DNA of 64,000 nucleotides from CAYNLG01 sp964397995 (GCA_964397995.1 CAYNLG010000010.1:1-64000); one strand, 5' to 3'; positions 24,243 through 31,793 are shown, numbered from the stretch's first letter. Notes: a model not told the origin generated them from the letters alone. A program made the numbers and translations.

Positions 24243-25991
24243 ATGCCGCCCACGACATCCAGCTCGGCCCGCGTCCGGCTGGGCGACCTGCTGGTGGCCC
24301 ACGAGGTCATCACCCCGGAGCAACTGCAGCACGCGCTCGGCATCCAGCGCGACGGCCAGCAGGAACGGCTCCTCGGCGAAATCCTCATCGACCTCGACTA
24401 CGCCACCGACGACCAGGTGCTGGCGGCCGTGGCCGAGGCGTGCGGTGTGCCGTTCGCACGGCTGACCCCGGTGCTGGTCGATCCGGCCGTCCGTAGCGTT
24501 CTGCCGGAGTCCTTCATCCAAAAGCACGGCGTTCTTCCGCTCTTCAAGATTCGCGACACCCTGACGGTAGCCGTCTCCGAGCCCGCCAATGTCTTCCTGG
24601 TGGACGAGATCGCTCGTGTGGCTGGCACGAACGTCCAAGTGGCGGCCGCCACGGGAGACAACATCTACGAGATGCTCGAGCAGACCCGGACCGACGAGGC
24701 GCCCCGCGCCACCCAAGGCGAAGCCGAGTTCGCCGTCACCGACGAACTACTCCAGCCCGAGGACTACGATTCGGCCTACGGCAACTGGCCACCCGTCAAG
24801 GTCGCCCGCCTGTTGCTGCGCGAAGCCGTCCGGAGCGGGGCCTCGGCCATTCACCTGGAACCCGAGGAGAAGGTTCTCCGTGTCCGCTTCCGCATCGACG
24901 GCGTGCTGCACGTCGTCATGCGCCCTCCGATGCGCGTCGCAACCGGCCTGACGGCGGCCCTTCGCGAGCTCATGGGTGTCGATGCCGACGAGATGCCCTG
25001 GGGCCGGCCGATCGACGCCCCCGTCCGGGTCCAGGAGCATGCCGTCCAGCTCCACATGCTTTCCCTCCATGGGGCGTACGGGCCGCGCACCGTCATCCGC
25101 TTGGTCCGCGAGGACGAGGCCCATCGCAACCTCGAGAAGCTCGGCGCCGACTTCAAGCTCCTCGACGCCTATCGGCACCTCGTCCACGCCACGCGCGGGC
25201 TCGTGGTCGTGGCCGGTCCCCGCGAGGCGGGCACCACGACCACCCTCTACGGGACGGTGCTCGACCTGGATCCGGCGCGGCTGAACGTGTGTACGTGCGA
25301 GGCGGCGATCGCCTTCCCGCTCTCCGGCGTGAATCAGTTCTCGCCGGCAACCCTCGGCGCGCCGAACCCCGCGGCGGCGGTGGAGGCCATTCTGGCCCAG
25401 CGTCCGGACGTGCTCATGCTTGACGGGACCGCCGATCCCGGCACTGGCGCAATGCTGGCCCGTGCGGTCCGGGACGGGTGCTTCGTCCTCATGCATGTGC
25501 CCGCCGCCGACGCCGCCGAAGCCATGGCGGGCCTGCGGCACCTCCTGCCGCCGGACGCTGTGGCGCGCCATCTGAGGGGCGTGCTGGCCCAGCGCCTCGT
25601 CCGCACGGTGTGCCCGGACTGCCAGAGCAGCTACGAGCCGTCGGGACGCCAGAAGAGCCGCCTTGTCGAAACCTTCGGCGGGGACGGCCGCTTCGTCAAG
25701 GGCCGCGGCTGCCCCGCCTGCCGCCGCACCGGCTTCCGCGGACGCATCGGCCTGTTTGAGCTTGTGCCCAACACGGGCAACGTGGCGGCGGCGCTGTCAG
25801 GTGGCGCCGACGAGGACATGCTGCGCGACGCCCTGGCGCACGACGGATGCCCGACACTCTGGCAGGACGGGGTGAACAAGGTTCGCGCCGGCATCACGTC
25901 GCCGGACGAGGTCATCGAGGTGTTGGCCGCCTGCCCGCGACCGGGGCAGGGCGGTTCGGATGAATCAGAGCCGGCCGGTTGGCCGCGCTAG
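24243..25991 (+). CDS. GspE/PilB-like protein without Walker A lysine or Walker B glutamate
   Basis: The 582-residue protein has a T2SSE_N/MshEN-type N-terminal domain (about 10-135) with the RLGDLLV and LLGEILI repeats and then a GspE-type ATPase fold. The core motifs are broken: the P-loop reads GPREAGTTTTLY with T331 where Lys belongs, the Asp box reads TCEAAIA, the Walker B position reads DGTAD with G395 for Glu, and the His box has Pro. The zinc site is kept (C457, C460, C490, C493) and so is the fold. It is probably a non-hydrolysing regulator or scaffold, possibly sensing c-di-GMP. It ends the pilus array. Confidence 0.85.
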   Translation: MPPTTSSSARVRLGDLLVAHEVITPEQLQHALGIQRDGQQERLLGEILIDLDYATDDQVLAAVAEACGVPFARLTPVLVDPAVRSVLPESFIQKHGVLPLFKIRDTLTVAVSEPANVFLVDEIARVAGTNVQVAAATGDNIYEMLEQTRTDEAPRATQGEAEFAVTDELLQPEDYDSAYGNWPPVKVARLLLREAVRSGASAIHLEPEEKVLRVRFRIDGVLHVVMRPPMRVATGLTAALRELMGVDADEMPWGRPIDAPVRVQEHAVQLHMLSLHGAYGPRTVIRLVREDEAHRNLEKLGADFKLLDAYRHLVHATRGLVVVAGPREAGTTTTLYGTVLDLDPARLNVCTCEAAIAFPLSGVNQFSPATLGAPNPAAAVEAILAQRPDVLMLDGTADPGTGAMLARAVRDGCFVLMHVPAADAAEAMAGLRHLLPPDAVARHLRGVLAQRLVRTVCPDCQSSYEPSGRQKSRLVETFGGDGRFVKGRGCPACRRTGFRGRIGLFELVPNTGNVAAALSGGADEDMLRDALAHDGCPTLWQDGVNKVRAGITSPDEVIEVLAACPRPGQGGSDESEPAGWPR

Positions 25992-26767
25992 GGTTTCCAG
26001 AAGTCGCCCTTCGCGGGGTCGGCCTTCCAGCCGCCCTTATCGTTGTTCCCGCCGCCGTTCCGATTGTTGTCCTTCTTGTCGTTGTCCTTTTTGTCGTCGT
26101 CCTTTTTCGGCGACAGGTGATTCTGGCACTCCTTCATGCTGCCGAGGAGGCTCTCATGCTCCTTGGCGGTCCGCTGGTCCTCGGGGATGAGGAGGACCGC
26201 CCGCTGGTAGGCGGCCAGGGCGCTGCGGTACTCGGCGATGCCCCTGTAGAAGTCACCGATGCGGACGTAGATGCCCCGGTGGTACTTGCCGACGCGGTCG
26301 GCCAGGTGGTCGTACCGGGCCTGGTAGCCGTCGCCCTCGGGCAGGCGCTCCAGGTCGCGGGACAGGTCCTGGACGGCCCGCTCCACGCGCTGGTACCGCG
26401 TGGCGTGGGCCTGCAGTTGCTTGGCGCAGAGTTCGATGACCTGCCGGTACTCGCTCATGCCTTCTTTGAGCTTGCCCTCGCGGAAGCTCTTCTCCAGGTT
26501 CTTCCGTTCCTTGATGTCTCCGATGGCCTTGGCCTGGGCCTTGAGGATCTGCATGTTCAGCTTGAACTCGGCCTGCTGGACCTCCTTGAGCTGCTCCTCG
26601 ACGGCCGCCATCTGCTTCTCAAAGCGGATGCGCATGGCGTCCAGGCGCGGGTTCGAGGCCTCGTCGTTGCTCTCCTCCGCACGCACCGCCGCCATCGGCA
26701 GCGCGGGCACGAGGAACAGGGCGACCAAAAGGGCCGCTCCCTGGCGGCAGGGGCGCATCGCGTTCAT
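25988..26767 (-). CDS. Secreted coiled-coil protein with a Lys/Asp/Asn/Gly-rich tail
   Basis: The 259-residue protein has a signal peptide (about 1-30), a long alpha-helical region with coiled-coil heptads, a short TPR-like pair (IGDFYRGIAEYRSALAAYQRAV) and a C-terminal 40 residues dominated by Lys, Asp, Asn and Gly. No enzyme motif is seen. The ATG at 26767 has GAAAGGA upstream; an ATG nine bases later is the alternative. The 3' end overlaps that of the GspE-like gene by four bases in convergent orientation. Function is unknown; a periplasmic structural role is plausible. Confidence 0.6.
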   Translation of the reverse strand: MNAMRPCRQGAALLVALFLVPALPMAAVRAEESNDEASNPRLDAMRIRFEKQMAAVEEQLKEVQQAEFKLNMQILKAQAKAIGDIKERKNLEKSFREGKLKEGMSEYRQVIELCAKQLQAHATRYQRVERAVQDLSRDLERLPEGDGYQARYDHLADRVGKYHRGIYVRIGDFYRGIAEYRSALAAYQRAVLLIPEDQRTAKEHESLLGSMKECQNHLSPKKDDDKKDNDKKDNNRNGGGNNDKGGWKADPAKGDFWKP

Positions 26768-26845
26768 GGCGTTCCTTTCCGGGCCGACCTTCGGCCGGCT
26801 CTGGGCCACTGTCATCGCGTTCTGCGCGACCGGTCGCGGCGCGGC

Positions 26846-27157
26846 TCAGGCGTCGATGCCGGTCACGCGAACCGTCAGGTAATGCTGCCTGTGCCCGATA
26901 TGCCGCCGCGAGTTCTTGCGGCGACGCACCTGGACCACCTCCAGCTTCGGGCCCTTGGCCGGGCCAAGCACCTCGGCGGTGACGGTCGCCCCGTCGAGGT
27001 TCGGCTTGCCGACGCGGACACCGTCGTCGTCGCCCACCAGCAGCACCCGATCAAACGTCACCGTGCTGCCCGGCTCGCCGCCGCGCAGATCGACCTGAAG
27101 GGTCTGGCCCTCTTCGACCCGCATCTGGCGCCCGCTGTCGTCGATAATCGCGTACAT
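26846..27157 (-). CDS. rplU: 50S ribosomal protein L21
   Basis: L21 binds 23S rRNA with L20 in the large subunit. The 103-residue protein starts MYAIIDDSGRQ and has the characteristic QVRRRKNSRRHIGHRQ stretch near the C-terminus, with the usual length. In most bacteria rplU is followed by rpmA (L27); here the downstream gene is an unrelated secreted protein, so rpmA lies elsewhere. The 5' leader contains a hairpin CCGGTC/GACCGG (27176-27196) that could serve autoregulation. Confidence 0.95.
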   Translation of the reverse strand: MYAIIDDSGRQMRVEEGQTLQVDLRGGEPGSTVTFDRVLLVGDDDGVRVGKPNLDGATVTAEVLGPAKGPKLEVVQVRRRKNSRRHIGHRQHYLTVRVTGIDA

Positions 27158-27198
27158 GCCCGTCTCCGTGTGCTTCCGGTCCCAGGTTCAGACCGGGG

Positions 27199-27227
27199 AG
27201 CGTAGCAGGCGGGTGTGGCCAACGCAA
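27199..27227 (-). promoter_or_regulatory. Promoter of rplU
   Basis: Read on the minus strand, TTGCGT (27222-27227) and TACGCT (27199-27204) are 17 bases apart. The transcript would start near 27192 and contain the leader hairpin in part. Confidence 0.5.
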
Positions 27228-27235
27228 GGGCTTAG

Positions 27236-28243
27236 TCAGCCCTGGTGCGGTGTGCCGGGAGCGTCCAGCACCTCCCGGACCGCTTCCAGGACGACGCCCT
27301 CGGCTTCCGCCAGCGCCGCCTCCAGCCGGAACCCGGCCGCCCGGCGGTGTCCGCCGCCGCCGAACCGTTCGGCCACCGGCAGGATGCTCAGACCGTAGCG
27401 GCACCGGAGGCTGACCCGCACGTCGCCGCCACTCTCTTCTACGAGCAGGACGCCTACTTTGACGCCACGAATCCGCAGGCATTCATTCACCAGGCCGCCC
27501 GTCCCCGTCGTGGGCGTACCCGCGCGACGGAAGAGGTCCTGGCTGATCCGCATGACCGCCACCCGGCCGTCCTCGACCAGGTCGATCGTCTGCAGTGCCA
27601 GGCCCGCCAGGCGCAGCTTCGACAGGTCCTCGCCCTGGTGCAACTGTTCGTATAGACGGTGCGGCTCGGCGCCCGCCTCGACCAGTTCGGCCGCCAGACG
27701 GTATACCGCCGGCCCGGCGTTCGGCAGCCGGAACCAGCCCGTATCGGCGACCAAGCCGATGAACAGGTCCGTCGCGGTGGCCCGATCGAGCGGCGCGTCC
27801 GCCTCGGCCAGCAGGCGCCGGACGATCTGCACGCACGCTGCCACATTCTCGTCCACGAGCCACAGGTCCGCCAGCGGGTCACGCGTCCGATGATGGTCGA
27901 TCGCCAGCACCGGGGCGCCCCCGTCGGCGAGCAGGCCCTCGACCCCTTCGAGCTGGTCCCAGGCGGCCGTGTCAGCCACGACCACGAGATCGGGTCGGGG
28001 CAGGGCCGCCACGTCGATGTCCCTCCCCGCCACGTGGACGTCGTCGGGCAGGTACGGCAGGAACTCTTCGGGTGCGGGCGTCGGCAGGACCGTCTCAACC
28101 GTCTTGCCTTCGGCTTCCAGCCATCGCCGCAGGGCGCCCAGGCTGCCGAGGCCGTCCCCGTCGGGGTGCACATGCGTTGTCAGGACGAGGCGGTTGGCTT
28201 GGCGAAGGGCGTCCAGGGCACGCGAGTAGGCGGCCGTGTCGAT
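27236..28243 (-). CDS. nrnA: DHH-family bifunctional oligoribonuclease / pAp phosphatase (NrnA-like)
   Basis: The protein degrades nanoRNA and may dephosphorylate pAp. The DHH domain has THVHPDGDGLGS, VVADTAA, the DHH motif in AIDHHRTRD, and GLVADTGWFRL. The C-terminal DHHA1 domain ends with FGGGGHRRAAGF. The first helix (residues before THVHPD) is clearly coded upstream of the GTG at 28171. No ATG, GTG or TTG is in frame there, but an ATC codon (28241-28243) lies seven bases after GGAG, so an ATC start is proposed, giving 335 residues. The gene is certain; the start codon is not. Confidence 0.85.
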   Translation of the reverse strand: MDTAAYSRALDALRQANRLVLTTHVHPDGDGLGSLGALRRWLEAEGKTVETVLPTPAPEEFLPYLPDDVHVAGRDIDVAALPRPDLVVVADTAAWDQLEGVEGLLADGGAPVLAIDHHRTRDPLADLWLVDENVAACVQIVRRLLAEADAPLDRATATDLFIGLVADTGWFRLPNAGPAVYRLAAELVEAGAEPHRLYEQLHQGEDLSKLRLAGLALQTIDLVEDGRVAVMRISQDLFRRAGTPTTGTGGLVNECLRIRGVKVGVLLVEESGGDVRVSLRCRYGLSILPVAERFGGGGHRRAAGFRLEAALAEAEGVVLEAVREVLDAPGTPHQG

Positions 28244-28290
28244 GGCGGGTCTCCAAGGGGGATACGGCGCGGCGAACGCCCGGCCGCGCG

Positions 28291-28325
28291 AAAGGAAGGG
28301 CTGCCTGCCGACCGGCGGGCAGCCC
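28291..28325 (-). terminator. Terminator of the nifU-like/ferredoxin unit
   Basis: A 12-pair GC-rich hairpin (28298-28325) is followed on the minus strand by TTCCTTT. It lies 30 bases after the ferredoxin stop and just before the nrnA start. Confidence 0.55.
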
Positions 28326-28354
28326 CGTTACGCATGCATGTCCCGGAGGAGCCG

Positions 28355-28525
28355 TCAGCCCTGGCTGATGGCGTCCACGGGGCACACCTCGGCGCACGTG
28401 CCGCAGTCCGTGCACTTGGCCGCGTCGATCACGTACTGGCCGTCGCCTTCACTGATCGCCTCGACGGGGCATTCCGGCTCGCACGTGCCGCACGACACGC
28501 AATCGTCACTGATCTTGTACGCCAC
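28355..28525 (-). CDS. 2[4Fe-4S] bacterial ferredoxin
   Basis: The 56-residue protein carries two CxxCxxCxxxCP motifs (Cys 9, 12, 15, 19 and 38, 41, 44, 48), the classic clostridial-type electron carrier with two cubane clusters. It starts AYKISDDCVSCG. The GTG start has AAAGGAG six bases upstream. It lies 38 bases after the NifU-like gene, likely in one transcript, pairing an iron-sulfur carrier with a possible cluster donor. Confidence 0.95.
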   Translation of the reverse strand: MAYKISDDCVSCGTCEPECPVEAISEGDGQYVIDAAKCTDCGTCAEVCPVDAISQG

Positions 28526-28563
28526 GAGTAGCTCCTTTCAGACTCGGACCTCGGGTGGCCGCG

Positions 28564-28788
28564 CTAGGCCACGTTCTCCACGTGATCGACCTCGGGGACC
28601 TGGGCCTTCAGGCGGCGCTCGACGGCCATCTTGAGCGTCATCTGAGCCCCGGGGCAACAGGCGCAGGCGCCTTGCAGGCGAACCTTCACCACCCCGTCGT
28701 CCTCGACCGAGACCAACTCGATATCTCCGCCGTCGGCCTGGAGCATCGGGCGGATCTCTTCGATGACGGCTTGGACCTTCTCGTTCAT
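28564..28788 (-). CDS. NifU-like (Nfu C-terminal domain) iron-sulfur scaffold protein
   Basis: The 74-residue protein is a free-standing Nfu domain with LQADGGDIELV near the start and the cluster-binding Cys pair C42 and C45 in GACACCPGA, with an additional C44. Such proteins carry a [4Fe-4S] cluster between two subunits and hand it to apo-proteins. The ATG has TGGAGG upstream. It precedes the ferredoxin gene; the large [4Fe-4S] aconitase gene is also near but on its own promoter. Confidence 0.92.
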   Translation of the reverse strand: MNEKVQAVIEEIRPMLQADGGDIELVSVEDDGVVKVRLQGACACCPGAQMTLKMAVERRLKAQVPEVDHVENVA

Positions 28789-28846
28789 CGGTAGCCTCCA
28801 TGGGCGGCAGCCCGGCCACGCGGACCGGGGGGGCCGCAGTCGCCGC

Positions 28847-28874
28847 ATTATACGCCTGAGCCCCCCGTTGTCCA
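28847..28874 (-). promoter_or_regulatory. Promoter of the nifU-like/ferredoxin unit
   Basis: On the minus strand TGGACA (28869-28874) and a perfect TATAAT (28847-28852) are 16 bases apart, giving a leader of about 50 bases. Confidence 0.65.
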
Positions 28875-29034
28875 CCGGGTAACGGCGAAAAGCGCGCTGA
28901 CGGCCGGGACACGCATCAGCGCCTCCCCGACGGCCGTGAACGTCAAGATAGGGGCCTCGCGGTGGCCTGAAGCCGCCCCCAGCCCCGCTTCTTGGGGTGC
29001 CCAAGCCTCCCATCTTGCCCAGGTTCACAGCGAT

Positions 29035-29062
29035 TTGCTTCGGCCTCATTTACCCGTATAGT
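29035..29062 (+). promoter_or_regulatory. Promoter with a palindrome across the -10 box
   Basis: TTGCTT (29035-29040) and TATAGT (29057-29062) are 16 bases apart. A 7-3-7 inverted repeat, ACCCGTA-TAG-TACGGGT (29052-29068), is centred on the -10 box and could be an operator. It drives the short peptide unit that follows. Confidence 0.55.
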
Positions 29063-29110
29063 ACGGGTGCAGCAGGTGAGAGACGGCCTTCGAGGGCCGA
29101 GGTGAGTGGC

Positions 29111-29170
29111 ATGACGCGGCGACTGAAACTCCTGTTCCTGGCGGTCATGACGTACCTGGCGCTCTGCTGA
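29111..29170 (+). CDS. 19-residue hydrophobic Leu-rich peptide
   Basis: The peptide reads MTRRLKLLFLAVMTYLALC, six Leu in 19 residues with two Arg and a Lys at the start, so it could insert in a membrane. GAGGTGA lies five bases upstream, one of the best ribosome-binding sites in the window. Its transcript has its own promoter and terminator and points at the 3' end of the oppositely oriented aconitase gene. It could be a leader peptide that lost its operon, a type I toxin-like peptide, or a small membrane regulator. I cannot choose between these. Confidence 0.5.
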   Translation: MTRRLKLLFLAVMTYLALC

Positions 29171-29207
29171 GTGCGCCCACACGGGGGCGGCGTACCGTTG
29201 CAGACGG

Positions 29208-29239
29208 CCTCCCGGGTCCCTACGCCCGGGAGGTTCTTC
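29208..29239 (+). terminator. Intrinsic terminator of the short peptide unit
   Basis: A perfect nine-pair stem CCTCCCGGG/CCCGGGAGG with an eight-base loop is followed by TTCTTC. It would end a transcript of about 170 bases starting near 29069. Confidence 0.65.
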
Positions 29240-29261
29240 ATGCGCTGTAGGGTGTGACCGC

Positions 29262-31208
29262 TTAGGCCTCGGCCGTCTCGGCCGCCACCTGATTCAGCAC
29301 GCCGCCTGCCAGGAGGGCCGCACGCTGGCGCTGCGACGCCACAAGCCGGGCTTCGACCTCGGTTCCCTTCGTAACGTTGCGGATCACGATGGCCCCGCCC
29401 GCCTCCACGGCCTCGCGCAGGTCGGCCATCGCTACCTCGTCGCCTTGGTCGACGCCGTCGTAGTCGGCGGGATTGGCGAAGACCAGCGGCAGGATGCCGA
29501 AGTTGACAAGGTTCGCCTGATGGATGCGCTCGAGGGCCTTCGCCAGTACCGCCCGCACGCCCAGGAACCGCGGGCAGAGGGCGGCATGTTCGCGGCTGGA
29601 GCCTTGGCCGTAGGAGTCGCCGCCCACGATGAGCGTTGCGCGCCCGGCGTTGCGGGCTTCGGCCGCACGCTGGGCGAAGCCCTCGTCCACCTTGTGGAAG
29701 ACGTACGAGGCGTAGGTCGGCACGTTCGAGCGATAGATCGCCAGCCGCCCCGCCGGCATGATGTGGTCGGTGGTGATCTTGTCGCCGACCTTGAGGCCCA
29801 CCTCGCCCTCCAGCCGGTCGAGCAGGGCCTCCATGGGCGGCGGGGGCACGATGTTCGGCCCCCGGAGCACCTCGACGCCCTCGGGGTCCTCGGCCGGCTC
29901 CAGGATCATCGAATCGTCGATCACGAGCCGCGCGGGCTTGTCCACCTCGGGATAGGGGATGTCGAGATCGCGCGGGTCGGTGAAAGAACCTGTCAAGGCG
30001 CACGCGACGGCCGTCTCGGGACTCACAAGGTAGACGCCGGCGGACTTCGTTCCGCTGCGGCCCTCAAAGTTCCGGTTGTTCGTGCGGACGCTGACGGCGT
30101 TCGTCTGCGGCGCCTGGGCGGCCCCGATGCAGAACCCGCACGCCGCCTCGTCCACCCGCGCCCCCGCTGAGAGAAGGTCCACGAGCGCCCCGTCCCGCGC
30201 GACGCTCTCGAGCACCTGGCGCGACCCGGGCGCGATCACGAGGTCAAGCGCGGCCGCCACCTTGCGGCCCTTCAGCAGGGCCGCGCACGTCACGAGGTCG
30301 CGGTAGCTGGAGTTGGTGCACGAGCCGATGCAGACCTGGTGGACGGCCAGGCCGGCCAGATCCCGGACGCGCTTTACGTTGTCCGGCGAGTGCGGGCAGG
30401 CCACCATCGGCTCGACCGACCCGAGGTCCAACGCGATCGTCCGGTCGTACGCGGCCCCCTCGTCGGCGGCCAAGGGCTGCCATGCGTCTTCGCGCTCCTG
30501 GAGGACGAGGAAGTCGCGGGTGATCTCATCGGAGGGGAAGAGGCTCGTCGTGACGCCCAGTTCGGCGCCCATGTTGGTGATGGTGGCCCGCTCGGGCACC
30601 GTGAGGGCACGGACGCCGGGGCCGCCGTACTCGACGACCCAGCCGACGTTGCCCTTCGTGGTCAGCGTCTCCAGCAGCGTCAGGATGACATCCTTGGCCG
30701 AGACGAACGGCTGGAGCCGGCCTGTGAGTTCGACGCGCAGCACCTTCGGACAGACCAGGCGGAACGGCCGCCCGGCGATCGCACAGGCGACGTCCAAGCC
30801 GCCCGCGCCGATCGCGATCATCCCGATGCCGCCGCCCGTCGGCGTGTGGCTGTCGGCCCCGAGCAGCGTCTTGCCGGGGCCGCCGAACCGTTCCAGGTGG
30901 ACCTGGTGGCAGATGCCGTTGCCCGGCTTCGAGAACCGCATCCCGTGTTTGGCCGAGAAGGTCCGCAGGAACGCGTGGTCGTCGGCGTTCTCGAACCCGA
31001 GCTGCATCATGTTGTGGTCGACGTAGTTGACGCTGACCTCGGTCGCGGGCGGCGGCGCGCCCATGGCCTCGTACTCCATCATGGCCAGGGTGCCGGTGAT
31101 GTCCTGCGTCAGAGTCTGATCGATGCGGATGCCGATGGACTCGCCGGGCGCGAGGGTGCCCTCGACGAGGTGCGCTTCGAGAATCTTCCGCGTGAGGCTG
31201 CGTGCCAT
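29262..31208 (-). CDS. Aconitate hydratase, Aquifex type
   Basis: The 648-residue protein belongs to the aconitase superfamily and isomerises citrate and isocitrate in the TCA cycle. It has the cluster ligands in CIGSCTNSS and CGFCIG, the GADSHTPTGGGIGM substrate loop, and a fused C-terminal swivel domain with GDSYGQGSSREHAA. At about 650 residues with domains in this order it resembles the shorter putative aconitases known from Aquifex rather than AcnA (about 890) or AcnB. Isopropylmalate or homoaconitate isomerase activity is less likely since those are usually split into two subunits. It has its own promoter. Confidence 0.88.
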   Translation of the reverse strand: MARSLTRKILEAHLVEGTLAPGESIGIRIDQTLTQDITGTLAMMEYEAMGAPPPATEVSVNYVDHNMMQLGFENADDHAFLRTFSAKHGMRFSKPGNGICHQVHLERFGGPGKTLLGADSHTPTGGGIGMIAIGAGGLDVACAIAGRPFRLVCPKVLRVELTGRLQPFVSAKDVILTLLETLTTKGNVGWVVEYGGPGVRALTVPERATITNMGAELGVTTSLFPSDEITRDFLVLQEREDAWQPLAADEGAAYDRTIALDLGSVEPMVACPHSPDNVKRVRDLAGLAVHQVCIGSCTNSSYRDLVTCAALLKGRKVAAALDLVIAPGSRQVLESVARDGALVDLLSAGARVDEAACGFCIGAAQAPQTNAVSVRTNNRNFEGRSGTKSAGVYLVSPETAVACALTGSFTDPRDLDIPYPEVDKPARLVIDDSMILEPAEDPEGVEVLRGPNIVPPPPMEALLDRLEGEVGLKVGDKITTDHIMPAGRLAIYRSNVPTYASYVFHKVDEGFAQRAAEARNAGRATLIVGGDSYGQGSSREHAALCPRFLGVRAVLAKALERIHQANLVNFGILPLVFANPADYDGVDQGDEVAMADLREAVEAGGAIVIRNVTKGTEVEARLVASQRQRAALLAGGVLNQVAAETAEA

Positions 31209-31247
31209 GGCCGTTCTACGTCCGTACCGGGGGTAGCGAAGAACGGC

Positions 31248-31276
31248 ATCATACACCCGCGCCGCGCGGCGGGCAA
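31248..31276 (-). promoter_or_regulatory. Promoter of the aconitase gene
   Basis: On the minus strand TTGCCC (31271-31276) and TATGAT (31248-31253) are 17 bases apart, with the gene about 40 bases downstream. Confidence 0.6.
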
Positions 31277-31304
31277 GGCGTGCATCAGGAGACGCGCCGG
31301 GCGG

Positions 31305-31769
31305 CTATCCGGGGTGCACTTCGACGACCAACTCCAACTCGACCGGCGCCCCGAGAGGCAGCTCGGCCGCACCCAGCGCCGCGCGGCTGTGGCGGCCGAC
31401 CTCGCCGAAGGCCGTGCCCAGGAGGTCGCTGGCGGCGTTCATCACCGTCGCTTGCCCCGTGAAGCCCGGCGCGCTCGCCACGTGTCCTGTCAGGCGGACC
31501 ACCCGCGCCACGAAGCTCAGGCCGCCGATCTCGGCCGCCACCACGGCCAACGCGTTCAGCACCGCTTGCCGCGCGCACGCCTGGGCCGTCTCCACGTCTA
31601 CCTCGCGTCCGACGTGGCCGGTCGCGAGCAACGTGCCGTCGCGCGTCGGCAACTGGCCGCTCGTGAACACGAGGTGACCCGTGCGGACGGCGGGCACGTA
31701 GATGCCGACAGGCGTCGGCGCGGCAGGCAGGGGATGGCCGGCGGCGCGGAGCGACTGTTCCGGGGTCAT
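31305..31769 (-). CDS. RidA/YjgF/UK114 family protein
   Basis: The 154-residue protein has the RidA fold signature: LVFTSGQLP near the N-terminus, QAVLNALAVVAAEIGGL in the middle and the substrate-site Arg in GRHSRAALGAAELPLGAPVELELV. RidA proteins hydrolyse reactive enamine/imine intermediates from PLP enzymes and form trimers. The length and the N-terminal 25 residues fit the longer subgroup often annotated as RidA-like with unknown substrate. It follows a methyltransferase gene by 24 bases, so they are probably co-transcribed. Confidence 0.88.
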   Translation of the reverse strand: MTPEQSLRAAGHPLPAAPTPVGIYVPAVRTGHLVFTSGQLPTRDGTLLATGHVGREVDVETAQACARQAVLNALAVVAAEIGGLSFVARVVRLTGHVASAPGFTGQATVMNAASDLLGTAFGEVGRHSRAALGAAELPLGAPVELELVVEVHPG

Positions 31770-31793
31770 CGGTGCCTCCTCGAACCGGCGGGC

